Source: Streptomyces pseudovenezuelae (GTDB taxonomy: Bacteria > Actinomycetota > Actinomycetes > Streptomycetales > Streptomycetaceae). Taken from it: a stretch of DNA of 55,442 bases. The stretch is taken from assembly GCF_029892565.1 (NCBI RefSeq), contig NZ_JARXVH010000035.1, positions 1 to 55,442 of the forward strand, given 5' to 3'. Shown piece by piece: positions 34,421-45,200 of this stretch. The position numbers and the translations under genes were made by a program. The notes below the pieces were generated by a model. The model had not been told where the DNA came from and made no database searches. It saw only the letters and a program-made list of their open reading frames with translations. The first letter of the stretch is position 1, and each line of letters begins with the position of its first letter.

Positions 34421-34683
34421 TCGTCAAGGTGAGGGGCGTCCTGCTCCGGTTCACCAACTACGAGAACGAGATCGAGATCGGCGGCCGTACCGTCCGCGAC
34501 GGCCTGGTCGCGCTGACCAACCGCTATCCCCACCTCGGCGAGGTGTTGCTGGACCGCGAGGGCAACGTGCGGGCCACCCATCTCATCGCTCTCAACGGCG
34601 AACAGCTCGCCCGGGAGGAACTGGACCGGGAGGCCACCGAGGACGACAGGGTGGACATGGTCACCGCGGTGTCCGGAGGCTGA
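34417..34683 (+). CDS. MoaD/ThiS-like ubiquitin-fold sulfur carrier protein
   Basis: An 88-residue protein ending in ...VDMVTAVSGG. The free C-terminal Gly-Gly is the adenylation and thiocarboxylation site of ThiS/MoaD/CysO proteins. The order VKVRGVLLRF, helix VRDGLVALTNRYP, LDREGNVRATHLIALNGEQL and the final strand fits the beta-grasp fold. Such carriers donate sulfur in cofactor synthesis and in several sulfur-containing natural products, after activation by a MoeZ/MoeB-type enzyme that may be encoded elsewhere. Its start overlaps the Cys-Cys leader ORF, and the next gene begins 4 nt after its stop, so it belongs to the same operon. Confidence 0.82.
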   Translation: MIVKVRGVLLRFTNYENEIEIGGRTVRDGLVALTNRYPHLGEVLLDREGNVRATHLIALNGEQLAREELDREATEDDRVDMVTAVSGG

Positions 34684-34687
34684 GCCG

Positions 34688-35527
34688 ATGCCGCGCAGCT
34701 CCACCTACGAGGTCGTGCTCGACGCCGGCCTCTTCACCCCGACGCAACTGCAGGCCACCGCCGTCGGACGACTCGGGTTCCAGGCCGGAACCCGCTGGAT
34801 GCGCGACCACGTCGGCAGCCACCGCACCCTGGTTACCAGACACCGCGTCGGATTCGTGCTGTGGGCCTGGGAGTTGGAGTACGACAACACGCTGCGGTTC
34901 GTGGACGCCGACGAGGCACGAGTGGACGTCCGGGCACGGGTGCGCGGACCCCGGTCCTCGCAACTGGAGGTCGAGACGACGATCTCCGGACCGGCCGGTG
35001 TCGCGGCACGGACCCGCGCCGCCTCGGTACCACTGCGGCTCGCCGGCGACCGGGCGCTCTCCGGTACCCCGGCGGGGCTGCCGGAGAAACTCGTCGCCGC
35101 CTTCCGGGACGACGAGAACGAACGCTCGCCGCACCGGTCCCAAGTGCCCGCACTGCGGGCCGAGTTGGAGCGGAACGGCGAACGGCTCACGCCGGACCCG
35201 ACCGACCTGCCGACGTTCCGCGTCCACCGCCATCACTGCGAGGTGGCCGACCAGTGGTACTGGGCGGAGTCCATCGGCTTCGCCGGCGGCGCCCGGGAGG
35301 AATGCGTACGACGGCACGGCAGGAGCACCCCCGAGCTGCGCCGCGCGCTGGCGGAGGGGATCCGCCGGATCGACGCGATGTGGCTGCGCTCCGGCCAACT
35401 GTGGGACCTGCTCCAGGTCCGCACCACCGCGTACCGACACGGCGCGGACATCGCCTTCGTCCACGAACTGGGACTCGCCGAGGACGACGGCGGCGGACCC
35501 CACGCGATCGTGGTGGAGCGCACATGA
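34688..35527 (+). CDS. Unrecognised protein, possible double hot-dog fold
   Basis: A 279-residue soluble protein with GGAGG 8 nt before ATG 34688. I cannot name the family. Residues 40-120 (RHRVGFVLWAWELEYDNTLR, then strands with RVDVRARVRGP, LEVETTISG) look like one hot-dog unit: a long helix followed by antiparallel strands. Residues 185-270 (a FRVHRHHCEVADQWYWAES region, and ending DIAFVHEL) look like a second. Double hot-dog proteins are acyl-thioesterases or dehydratases. Stop and start overlap (ATGA) with the dehydrogenase gene downstream, so it likely works on the same acyl intermediate. Confidence 0.45.
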   Translation: MPRSSTYEVVLDAGLFTPTQLQATAVGRLGFQAGTRWMRDHVGSHRTLVTRHRVGFVLWAWELEYDNTLRFVDADEARVDVRARVRGPRSSQLEVETTISGPAGVAARTRAASVPLRLAGDRALSGTPAGLPEKLVAAFRDDENERSPHRSQVPALRAELERNGERLTPDPTDLPTFRVHRHHCEVADQWYWAESIGFAGGAREECVRRHGRSTPELRRALAEGIRRIDAMWLRSGQLWDLLQVRTTAYRHGADIAFVHELGLAEDDGGGPHAIVVERT

Positions 35528-37833
35528 CCACCACGGAAGGCCAGTTGGCGACATCGTTCGACCCGGCGGCGGAGTTCGAGCGGCGGCTCGGCTGCCCCTT
35601 CGACCCCGACACCGGTATGTCCCTGGCCGGCGGCGTGCGCGCGGACGAGGCGGAGACCGAACCCACCGCGGCCTACGAGGCCGCCTGGGCGGCCGGACTG
35701 CACGAGCACATCGTGCCCGTCTCCGAAGGCGGCCGACTCGCCACCTTCGAGTCGCTGCTGGGCGTGGTGCGCGCGGTGTCGCGTGCTGATCGACACCACG
35801 GTCGAGATCACCGAGGTGATCCTGTCCAGTGGCAAACGGGAGTTGACCGACCGCTACATCCCGGACCTCGTGGCCGGCCGACGCTACGTGGCGCTGGGCG
35901 CCTACGAGAGCAGGGACCCCTACGACTACGAGACCGTCGCCCGGCCCACGGGCGACGAGTGGATCCTGAACGGCACCAAGAACTTCGTCACCGGCGGCCC
36001 CTTCGCCGATCTGTTCGTCCTGTTCGTACGCGACGCGGTGTCCAACGACATGCTCGCGTTCGTGGTCGAGAAGGACGATCCGGGCGTGACGGTGACACCT
36101 CTGGAGACCATGGGCCTGCGCACCATGGGCCTGGCCCAGGTGATCCTGCACGAGGTGCGCCTGCCCTCATGGCGGCTGATGTGGCGTGCGGACGCGCTCA
36201 GCGAGCTGAACACCTATGCGCGCGGGCGCCGCACGATGACCGGCTGCGGCATTCTCGGCGCATTGGAGAGCGTCGTCGACAACTGCGTGGAGTCGCTGTC
36301 CGAGCGCAGGCGCAGCGGGCGCCGGGTGCTCGACCACCCCAACGTCGAGCGCTCCATCGGTGAGATGCGTGTGCTCCTCCAGGCCGCGCGCGCGAGCGTC
36401 TACCGGGCGCTGGACGGCACCCGTGCAGCGGGCCGCGACCCGTACTTCGACGAGTTCGCCACCGTGGCGAAACACCACGCGGCGGAATGCGCGCTGCGCA
36501 TCGGCCAGTTGGTGATGAACCTCCAGGGTGGCGAGGGCTACATCTCCGCGTTCCCATGGGAGCGGTTCGTCCGTGACATCACCGGCATGATCGGCGGCCA
36601 GGGCTCCCAGGAACTCCTCCTCATCCAGATGGGACAGCGCACGATCGTCGGCCTGGAGGGCGAGCGGGTGCGCGCGGATGCCCCCGAGCGCGGCATCGCC
36701 GTACTGTCGGACTCCTGGTGGGCACTGCACGCGGCGGAAGCCGTCGCGCACGACGACAACGCCGGGCAACTCACCCATGCCGTACGCGAGGTGGTGTCGG
36801 CGGCCGGGCTCGACCCCTCTGACACGGGAGCCGCCGGCCGGGGCGGCGAACTGACCGCGCTGCTCGACCGTGCCCACGCGCTCCTGACCACCGTACGGTC
36901 GGGGCGGATGCCCGAGACGATGCCGCGCGGACCGGCGGGCCTCTTCACCGGACGGCTCGCGGCGGCGGCCACGGGCGCGTGGTCGCCGCTGGCCTGCGGT
37001 GTCGCCCAGGAGACCGGACTACTCGCCCGGCTGCTGCAGCCGTGCACGCTTGAACAGGCGGCCGCAGACCTCCCCGTGGAGTTCACGCGGGGACTCCTGG
37101 ATATCCTGGCGGGCGCCTCGGTGGTGCGGGTGGACGGCGACGGCCGCCACACCGTCGACCCGGGACTGGAGCGGGTACTCATGGGGGCCCGCGCACCTCG
37201 GCGTTCGCCGCACGAGTACGGCGCGCACTGGCCGGGGGAGCGCTGTTGCGTGCCGCCGAGCCGGGTACGGGACACGAACCCGCGCCCGGCCGCGGTGACG
37301 AGGCGTCAGCGCTCGCGGACGTGCTGGTCAACTCCCTGCTCGGACGGCTGGAAGGGCTGTCGGCGCTGCTCACCGGCGCGGGCGCGCGCATCGGCTGCGC
37401 GGCCGACGACGACGGCCGGTCCGCAGTCGTGCTGGCACGTCACGTCCCGTTCGTGCCGGTGCTCGCCATGGAATCGCGACGGGTGCCCGCGGCGGTGACC
37501 GAGGACGTTGACGTGCAGGTGAGGGTCACCGACCTCGCGGGCTTCGAGAAGGGCGATCAGCTCGGTCTCGTCTGGTTGCCCGTCGCCGGACTGCCCGCCG
37601 ACGTCCTGCGCCGGGCCGTCACGGCCGCCGAGCAGGCGTTGACACCGGGCGGGTGGATCGTCCTCCCTTGCCCACTGCTCCCCAAACGCCCGATCGGTGC
37701 CGCGGTCGCACGTCTCGGCCTCGCCCTCGCGGGCGGAGCGGCGTGGACGGCGGACGAGTTGGAAGACATACTGCGGGCCGCATGGGAGGACGCCGCCCTC
37801 GGCATCCGGCTGATCGCGGCACGACGGCCGTAG
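35524..37833 (+). pseudogene. Acyl-CoA dehydrogenase - methyltransferase-like fusion, two frameshifts
   Basis: The gene starts at ATG 35524 in frame with an acyl-CoA-dehydrogenase N-terminus (to about 35785). Homology then continues in the next frame from LIDTTVEITEVILSSG (35783 on), with RRYVALGAYES, GTKNFVTGG, TMGLRTMGLAQV and GGEGYISAFPWERFVRDITGMIGG. The same frame runs on into a winged-helix dimerisation domain of O-methyltransferase type (LLQPCTLEQAAADLPVEFTR). At a G5 tract near 37184 homology shifts back to the first frame and ends at 37833 (LTPGGWIVLPC). Restoring one base in each place gives one protein of about 769 residues. The methyltransferase part lacks a clear GxGxG motif. Either a decayed gene or sequencing indels. 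Confidence 0.75.
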
Positions 37834-37912
37834 GCCGCGGCGACTGGCGAAGGCGCTCCGGAGCACCCGTCGATCTCGACGAGTGCTCCCGCCCCGCTGG
37901 CCGGCGTCCTGG

Positions 37913-38830
37913 TCAACAGCCGCCTGTCCACGCCCATATGGTGATCAGCGGGAGCGGACCGATCGCGGCGAGGAAACCGGCCATGGCCGTCATCGCCTGA
38001 CATGACCTGGTCGTGGGTATCCGGCGCAGCCGATGGATGCGTTCGGGGATCCTGCCGTCGTCCGTCCGCTGCGCGGCCGGCGTGCCCGTAGCCGCGGCCA
38101 GGACGCGCAGGGCCCCGACCACGACATCGGAACGGCAGTGCCGTGACGCACGGTCGTCCGCGGCCAGTTCGATGAGCCGGGCGACGGCGGGGCGGGCCAG
38201 TCCGAACAGCGGCACGTGCGGGAACGCCCGCGCGAGAGACGTGGTCACGGCCGTCAACAGGTGGTGACGGCCCAGCAGATGGGCCCGTTCGTGCTCGACC
38301 ACGGCGGCCCCCTCGCCCGGGGTGAGCCGACTGAGCGCACCCGAGGTGATCACCACGCGGCCGCCCCGTGTGGGTACGCAGTACGCGGCCGGAGCCGCAT
38401 GCTCCAGGACCAGGGCGGCCAGCCCCGGAATCGGGCGGGCCAGCATGTCGAGCGCCGCGACATGCCCGCGCCACCCCTTGCGCAGTCGCCGCAGCGCGCG
38501 CCCGCCGACGAAGGCGGCGCGCAGCACGGCGGCGGCTCCCCACCCCGTTGCCGCCAGGCAGACGATCGCGACGAGCCGGCTCAGGGCGGGGGAGGAGAGG
38601 GGCTCCACACAGCACCTCAGCACGGCGCCGCCCGCCGAATGCCGGAGCACATGCCGTGCTGTCATCAGGACGGCGGCGACCGCGGCGGCCGACACCGTCA
38701 CCACCAGAACCATCCACACGGCCAACGCCGACTGGGGAAAGCGCGACGGCCACGCTGCCCGGGACAGCGGCCGGGGCACCCCGACGGCACACACGACGAG
38801 ACAGCCGATCAGCAGCGCGAAGCGGGTCAT
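37913..38830 (-). CDS. M56-family (BlaR1/MecR1-like) membrane metallopeptidase
   Basis: A 305-residue membrane protein with helices near 5-20, 35-58, 87-108 and at the C-terminus (280-302). The zinc motif HExxH is HERAH at 180-184 (VVEHERAHLLGRHH), and the later LAADDRASRH supplies a candidate third ligand region, as in M56 peptidases. Family members sense a signal and inactivate BlaI/MecI repressors. There is no penicillin-binding sensor domain. Likely partners are the BlaI proteins at 33891 or 22292. It follows the broken FAAL gene by 57 bp in the same direction and ends 80 bp from the convergent fusion gene. Confidence 0.87.
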   Translation of the reverse strand: MTRFALLIGCLVVCAVGVPRPLSRAAWPSRFPQSALAVWMVLVVTVSAAAVAAVLMTARHVLRHSAGGAVLRCCVEPLSSPALSRLVAIVCLAATGWGAAAVLRAAFVGGRALRRLRKGWRGHVAALDMLARPIPGLAALVLEHAAPAAYCVPTRGGRVVITSGALSRLTPGEGAAVVEHERAHLLGRHHLLTAVTTSLARAFPHVPLFGLARPAVARLIELAADDRASRHCRSDVVVGALRVLAAATGTPAAQRTDDGRIPERIHRLRRIPTTRSCQAMTAMAGFLAAIGPLPLITIWAWTGGC

Positions 38831-38887
38831 TGCTCAGTACCTTCGGTAGGGGCGGGCCGGCGTGGGACAGAGGCCGAAGACCTGTTC

Positions 38888-40650
38888 CTAGGACTTGCCT
38901 CCGCCGCGGACCGCCTGCCAGCGCGCGAGTTCTTCGAGTTCACCGGCCAGGTACTGCCGCCGGGTCAGCCAGCGCTGCACTTTTCCGCTCGATGTCTTGG
39001 GGATCGTCCGTGGCCGCACCAGGACGACGCCGTACGGCGGAACGCTCAGCTCCATCGAGACGGTGCGCCGGATGCTGTCGACGGACGCCGCGTACTGCTC
39101 CTCGCCGCCCGGATCGGCCTCGTAGACCAGCACGAGCCGCTCGGTAGCCCTCTCGTCGTCCTCGACGGCGAACGCGGCACCGCAGTTGCGTCGGATCCCG
39201 GCGACCGACGACTCGCAGACCCGCTCGATGTCGACCGGATGGTGGTTGCGTCCGTTGATGACGATCAGGTCCTTCATACGCCCGGCCACGAACAGTTCGC
39301 CGTCGAGGAGGAATCCGAGGTCGCCGGTGCGCAGGTAGGGGCCCTCCCCGGTCGAGGTTCTGGCGCCGAAGGTGGCGGTGGACTCTTCGGGTCGGCGCCA
39401 GTAACCACGGGCGACGCTCGGGGAGTTCACCCAGATCTCGCCCACCGCTCCGTCGTCCAGGGGTTCGTGGGAACCTGGGTCCACGATCAGTAGCCGGGTG
39501 TCCGGGCCCGGGCTACCGCAGCCGACCAGCGACCGTGACGCATCGGCGGGCTCGGCGGGCCGGGCGATGCCCTCGACTTCGAGCGGGTCCCGGGCGACGG
39601 ACACCGAACGCCATCCGCCCAACCGTGTGCCACGGGTCACGAACAACGTCGCCTCCGCGAGCCCGTAGCACGGGTAGAACGACTCGGCCCGGAAACCGCA
39701 CTGTCCGAAGCGTTCGACGAAGCGGGTGAGCGTCTCGGCGCGCACGGGCTCGGCGCCGGTGAAGGTGAGTTCGACACGCCGGACAGGTCGAGCCCGCTGA
39801 CATCGATGTCGGTCGCGCGCCGCACGCACAGGGCGTAGGCGAAGTTCGGGGCGCCGATGATCGTCGAGCGGTAGCGGGAGACCATGGCCAGCCACGACAG
39901 GGGACGCCGCAGAAACGTCACCGGCGACATCAGCGTCACCGGTATGCCGGAGTACAGCGGGGTGAGGATGCCGCCGATCAGCCCCATGTCATGGTACGGA
40001 GGCAGCCACAGGCCGCCCGAACTGTCCTGGTGAATCCCGAACCCGCGGGCGATCTCACGGCAGTTGTCGACCAGTTGTGTTTGGGTGAGCATCACGCCGC
40101 GCGGCAGCGACGTCGATCCCGAGGTGTACTGCAGCAGCGCCGGCGCATCCGGCCGGGACAGGGGCGTCGACGCGGCCCCCTCGCTGACGTCGACGACGTC
40201 GGTCGCGACCGTACGAGGGGTGCGGTCGCCGAGCGCGGTGGCGAGCCGGTCCTCCACGAACGGCGCGATGTCCGAGGTGGTCAGGACGACGTCCGAACCG
40301 GCGTCCTCGATGATGGCGGCGAGGCGGGGCATCGTGCGCGCGAGCCGTGCCGGGTCGGGCGGGAAGGCGGGGACCGCCGGCACGCCCGCGTAGAAACAGC
40401 CGAACAGGCCCGCGAGATAGTCGAGGCCGGGCGCGAACAGCAGGAAGGCCGGTTCGCGCCGTCCCCCGGTGGCCGTCATGATGCGGGCCGCGACCGCGCG
40501 TGCCCGCGCGTCGAGTTGGGCGTACGTGATCTCGACGGCCGACTCGTCGTCGGCGACGAACCGGTACGCGACGACATCGGGCGAGCGCATTGCCCTCTCA
40601 GCCAGTATCCGCGCGAAGCTCCCGACAGTGTGCTCGTTCAAAGCCGTCAA
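38888..40650 (-). pseudogene. Second fatty acyl-AMP ligase (FAAL), one frameshift
   Basis: Two reverse-strand frames together make one FAAL of about 586 residues. The N-terminal part (40650 to about 39780) has SYAQLD-type opening ITYAQLDARARAVAAR, YTSGSTSLPRGVMLTQ, WLPPYHDMGLIGG and DIDVSGLDLSGV. The C-terminal part (about 39780 to 38888) resumes in another frame at VELTFTGAEPVRAETLTRF and contains YLRTGDLGFLLDG, GRNHHPVDIERV and RTIPKTSSGKVQR with the catalytic Lys. The shift lies near 39776-39785. All FAAL motifs are otherwise intact, so this is a recent mutation or a sequencing indel. If functional it would give the cluster a second acyl-AMP source. Confidence 0.8.
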
Positions 40651-40745
40651 CCCCCGTGCTTTCCCCCGTTCGTGAGCAAGACCAAACAGTGTTGCAAGGT
40701 TTATCGCCGAGGGTCAATGCCGAGTCGGCCGAGCGTGCGGGCGGT

Positions 40746-41300
40746 TCAGCCCGCGGTGCGGAACGAGCGCAGGCGCAGGGAGTTGCCGACCACGAAGACC
40801 GAGGAGAAGGCCATCGCCGCTCCGGCGATCATCGGATTGAGTAGGCCGGCCGCGGCGAGCGGCAGCGCGGAGACGTTGTAGGCGAACGCCCAGAACAGGT
40901 TGGAACGGATGGTGCCGAAGGTCCTGCGGGCCAGCCGGATGGCGTCGGCCGCGGCACGCAGGTCACCGCGCACGAGCGTCAGGTCACCCGCTTCGATCGC
41001 GGCGTCCGTACCCGTGCCCATGGCCAGCCCCAGATCCGCCTGGGCCAGGGCGGCCGCGTCGTTGACGCCGTCGCCGACCATCGCCACCGAACGGCCCTCG
41101 CCCTGAAGGCGCTTGACGACGTCGACCTTGTCCTGCGGCAGCACCTCGGCGATGACGTCCTCGGGCGCGATGGCGACCTCGCGGGCGACGGACTCGGCCA
41201 CGGCCCGGTTGTCGCCGGTCAGTAGCACCGGAGTCAGGCCGAGCGCGCGCAGCCGGGTGATCGCCTCGGCACTCGTGTCCTTCACCGCGTCGGCGACGAA
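40746..41300 (-). pseudogene. Truncated heavy-metal (Cu-type) P1B-ATPase, C-terminal remnant
   Basis: Only the last 184 residues of a P-type ATPase remain, from FVADAVKDTSAEAI through LTGDN, MVGDGVNDAAALAQADLG and the last two helices (FWAFAYNVSALPLAAAGLLNP, AAMAFSSVFVVGNSLRL). The transmembrane CPC helix, the DKTGT phosphorylation site and the nucleotide-binding domain are absent. The open frame continues upstream only as antisense of the amidohydrolase gene. The homology stops at about 41300, exactly where the divergent amidohydrolase homology begins, so both lost their 5' ends in one event. Confidence 0.85.
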
Positions 41301-42179
41301 CGCCTGGCGCGGATGGACGCCGCTGGTGTGGACCTGCAGGTCCTGTCCATAACGACACCCGGCACCCAGCCCCTGCCGGCCGCCGAAGCCGTCCCGCTGG
41401 CTCGCGACGCGAACGACTCTCCCGCCGACGCGGTGAAGCGCCGACCCGACCGCCTCGCCGCGTTCGCCACGCTGCCGACCCCCGATCCGCAGGCCGCGGC
41501 GGACGAACTGGAACGCTGTGTCACCCGACTCCACCTCGTCGGTGCCATGCTGTTTCCGCGCACCGGCGAGGCCTACTTCGACCACGACATGTTCCGGCCC
41601 GTGTTCGAAGTCGCCGCCCACCTCCAGGTACCGCTCTACATTCACCCTGCGTTGCCGCCCAAGCCGGTGCGCGACGCCTACTTCAGCGGATTCGACGACT
41701 TCACCAACATGGTCCTCGCCGCCGGCGGCTGGGGCTGGCACGCAGACGCCGGCCTGGCCACGCTCCGGCTCATCCTGGCCGGCACGTTCGATCGCCACCC
41801 GGATCTGCAGATCATCCTGGGGCACTGGGGTGAAATGCTCGTGCCGTTCGCCGATCGCGCCGACCTGCTCAGCGCGGCGAGGACACATCTGCAGCGGCGA
41901 GTCCTCGACTACATCACAGCTAACCTCAACGTCACCGCCGGCGGCATCTTCAGCCACCGCATGCTGGCCCAGGCGCTCGACGTGCTCGGACCGGACCGCG
42001 TGATGTACGGCGCCGACGACCCCTACGGCGCGGCCGGGTACACGAGCACCACCGGCGCACCGGAGTTCGTGGACACCGCCCCGATCAGCGCGCCGGACAA
42101 GACGAAGCTCGCTCGCCTGAACGCAGAGCGGCTCCTCCTCGGGCACCATGCGGCTGACCCGAACCCAGCGCAAGCATAG
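41283..42179 (+). pseudogene. 5'-truncated amidohydrolase-2 family gene
   Basis: About 297 codons homologous to amidohydrolase-2 (ACMSD / gamma-resorcylate decarboxylase-like) TIM-barrel enzymes. Recognisable from RVGDERLARMDAAGVDLQVLS through IHPALPPKPV, a GHWGEMLPF-like segment and YGADDPYG to the end. The N-terminal 50-70 residues, which carry the metal-binding HxH, are missing. There is no start codon or promoter of its own, because the sequence upstream belongs to the ATPase remnant on the other strand. The ATG at 41313 is internal to the domain. It is probably non-functional. Confidence 0.8.
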
Positions 42180-42210
42180 GTATCTCCGCGGTGAAAGGGG
42201 CCGGCTCACG

Positions 42211-45200
42211 TTACGGACAAGCTGTGTGCGGCAGTGGGCTGTCTTTGGGTGGCTGTTCCGAAGCGAGGTTGAGCCGGCGGGCGAGCCCGGCGACGGTCGG
42301 GTTCTCGAACAGCGCGCGCACCGGGAGTTCGATGTCCAGCGCGGCCAGCACCCTGCCGGTCATCCGCAGGGCGAGCAGCGAATGGCCGCCCAGCGCGAAG
42401 AAGTCGTCGTCGGCGCCGACGGAGGGTATGTCGAGTATCTCGGCGAAGAGTTTGGACAGGACTGCCTCCGAGCCTGGCGGGGTCACCCGGCCGACACGTG
42501 GGGCGGGCAAGGGCGGGAGGGTGGGCGCCGTGGTCTTCGGCAGGGTGTGATCTCGGGTCGGCGAATCCGGTGTGGACTCCAGCTCCGAGACCACGTGGTG
42601 CAGGGCTTCGACCAGTGCGGTGCGCACCCAGTCGGTGCCGATCGACGGGAGCGCCTGGGCGACGAGCAGGAAGCCGTCCGCGGAGTCGTCGACCGACAGG
42701 AAAACCGGGTAGTTCGTCCGCTCCTCGCCGGCCAGGAGCGTGACGCCCGGCACTATCTCCGTCACCCCCGGTTCCAGTACGACGGACGTGGCGTGCCGGT
42801 AGTTGAGGACGGTCGTGAACAGCGGCAGTCCGGCGTCCACCGCACCGCACCGCTGCGCCCGTGCCAGCGAGGCGTGTTCGTGGCGCATGAGCTCGGCCAG
42901 GAGCCGGTGCGTGCTTCGCACGCACGCAGCGGCGTCTCGCGCGCCCGCCGCCACCCGGACCGGCAGCGTGTTGATGAAGGCGCCGATCCCTCGCTGCGCG
43001 TGCGCGCCGCCCCGCCCGAACAGCACCGTGCCGAACACCGCGTCGTCCTGGCCGGTGGTGCGTGCCAGGGCCCGTCCCCAAGCGACGTGGAACAGCGTCG
43101 CCGGAGAAACCCCCGCTGCTCGCGCCGTCCCTCGTACGCGCGCTGCCAGCTCCGTGTCGAGCCACGTCCGTGCTTCGTCGACGCCGAGGCCGTTCCCCTG
43201 CACGTCCAGAACGCCGAACGGTGCTGTCGGCCCGGTCACCCCGTCCAGCATCCGCCGGAAGAACCCGTCGTGCTCCGCCTCCTGGGCGTCGAGGAGCGAC
43301 CGGGCGACCACCGTGCGGTACGGCACGGGGTCCGGCAGCCGTCCGCCGGTTCCCGCCATGTGCGCGCCGATCTCGGCGAGCAGAAACTGCAGCGACGTGT
43401 TGTCGTCCACCAGGTGGTGCAGCAGCAGCGAGACGAGCCAGCGCCCGTGTTCCGCGTCGAACATGGTGGAGACCCGCAGCAGGGGTGCCGCTTCGAGATC
43501 CATCCGGTACCGGCGCGCGTCGACCGCACTCGCCAGGTCCGCGGCCGAGCCCTGCCCGAGCCACCGGACCGGCAGCTCCGCGCGCCGCCGCACCACCTGG
43601 ACCGGCAGCGGAAGTCCCCGCCACACCACCGCGGTCCGTAGGACGTCGTGACGCTCGACGGCCTTGTGGAGTGCGTCGAGGAACGCGTCGAGCCTTTCCC
43701 GCGAGTCGACGGCCAGCAGGCCCGAGATCACGTACGGGTCGCCCTCCTGCGCCAGGGCGTGGTGGAAGAGCATGCCCTCCTGGAGGGAGGTCAGCGGATA
43801 GATGTCCTGCACGTCCGCTGCCCCCTCCGGGACGGTGGTGAGCACCCGGTCTATCTCCCCCTGGGTCAGCTCGACCAACGTCAGCATTTCCGGGGTGATC
43901 GCCCGGGTTCCGGGCGTCACCAGGTTCGGCGGTACTTCTGTCGCGGCGCCCGGCGCGCCGAGCGCCGAGGCGAGGCCGGCCGCGGTCGGTGCCGAGAACA
44001 CGGCGCGGACGTCCAGCCGTATCCCCTGGGCGCGCAACGCCTCCACCAGCTGTACCACCAGCAGGGAGTGGCCGCCCAGCTCGAAGAAGTTGTCGTCGAC
44101 ACCCACCCGGTCGACGCCGAGAACCTGCGCGAACGTCGTGCACAGCAGTTCCTCGTCCGGTGTGGCCGCCTCCCGGTGCGCACCGTCGTGGGGTGCCGCG
44201 TAATCGGGAGCCGGCAGCGCCGCCCGGTCGAGCTTTCCGTTGACCGTGAGGGGGAGGGCGGGCAGCTCGACGAAGGCAGCGGGCACCATGTGCTCGGGCA
44301 ACGCTGCCGCCACCCACGCCCGCAGCTCAGCGATGTCGAGACCGCCGGCCGATGTCGTGTAGCCGACGAGACGCCGGTCGCCAGGGGAGTCCTCACGTAC
44401 CACGACGGCGGCCTCGCCCACCGTGGTATGGGCGGCGAGCCGCGCCTCCACCTCGCCCGGCTCGATCCGGAAACCCCGCACCTTGACCTGCGAGTCCGAG
44501 CGCCCGAGGTACTCAAGACGCCCCTCACGGTTCCACCGGACGACGTCCCCGGTCCGGTACATGCGCCTGCCCTGTTCCCCGAACGGACAGGCGACGAACC
44601 GCTCCGCCGTCAGGCCGGGGCGCCCCAGGTAACCGTGTGCGAGCTGGGCACCCGCCAGATGGAGGTCGCCCGCCACGCCCACCGGCACCGGACGCAGCCG
44701 CGCGTCCAGCACGTACGCCTCCAGGCCCGGCAACGGCGGACCGATCACGCTCGACGCCCGCGCCGATCCGGACTCCACAGGCAGCTCCTGGCAGCTCGCG
44801 TGGACCGTCGTCTCGGTGATCCCGTACATGTTCACCAGGCTCGGCGACTTGGCGCCGTGCCGTGCGAACCACCCCTGCAGACGCGCATGGTCCAGTGCCT
44901 CGCCGCCGAGGACCACCGTGCGCAGCTCCAGCCGCGCGGACAGCCGCGGTGCCTGTTCGTCGGCGCGCACCAGCTGGTAGAAGGCCGAGGGGGTCTGGTT
45001 CAGCACCGTGATCCGCTCACTCACCAGCAGCGCGAGGAACTGCGCCGGCGAACGCGAGACCGAGAACGGCACGACAACGAGCCGGCCGCCGTGCAGCAGT
45101 GCCCCCCACAGCTCCCACACAGAGAAGTCGAAGGCGAACGAGTGGAACAGCGTCCACACGTCCTGCGGGCCGAACGCGAAGCGCTCACGAGTCGCCGCGA

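Noticed and set aside
40746..42209. A single 487-residue P-type ATPase gene
   Set aside because: Only the last 184 residues are ATPase-like; the rest of the frame is antisense to the amidohydrolase remnant.
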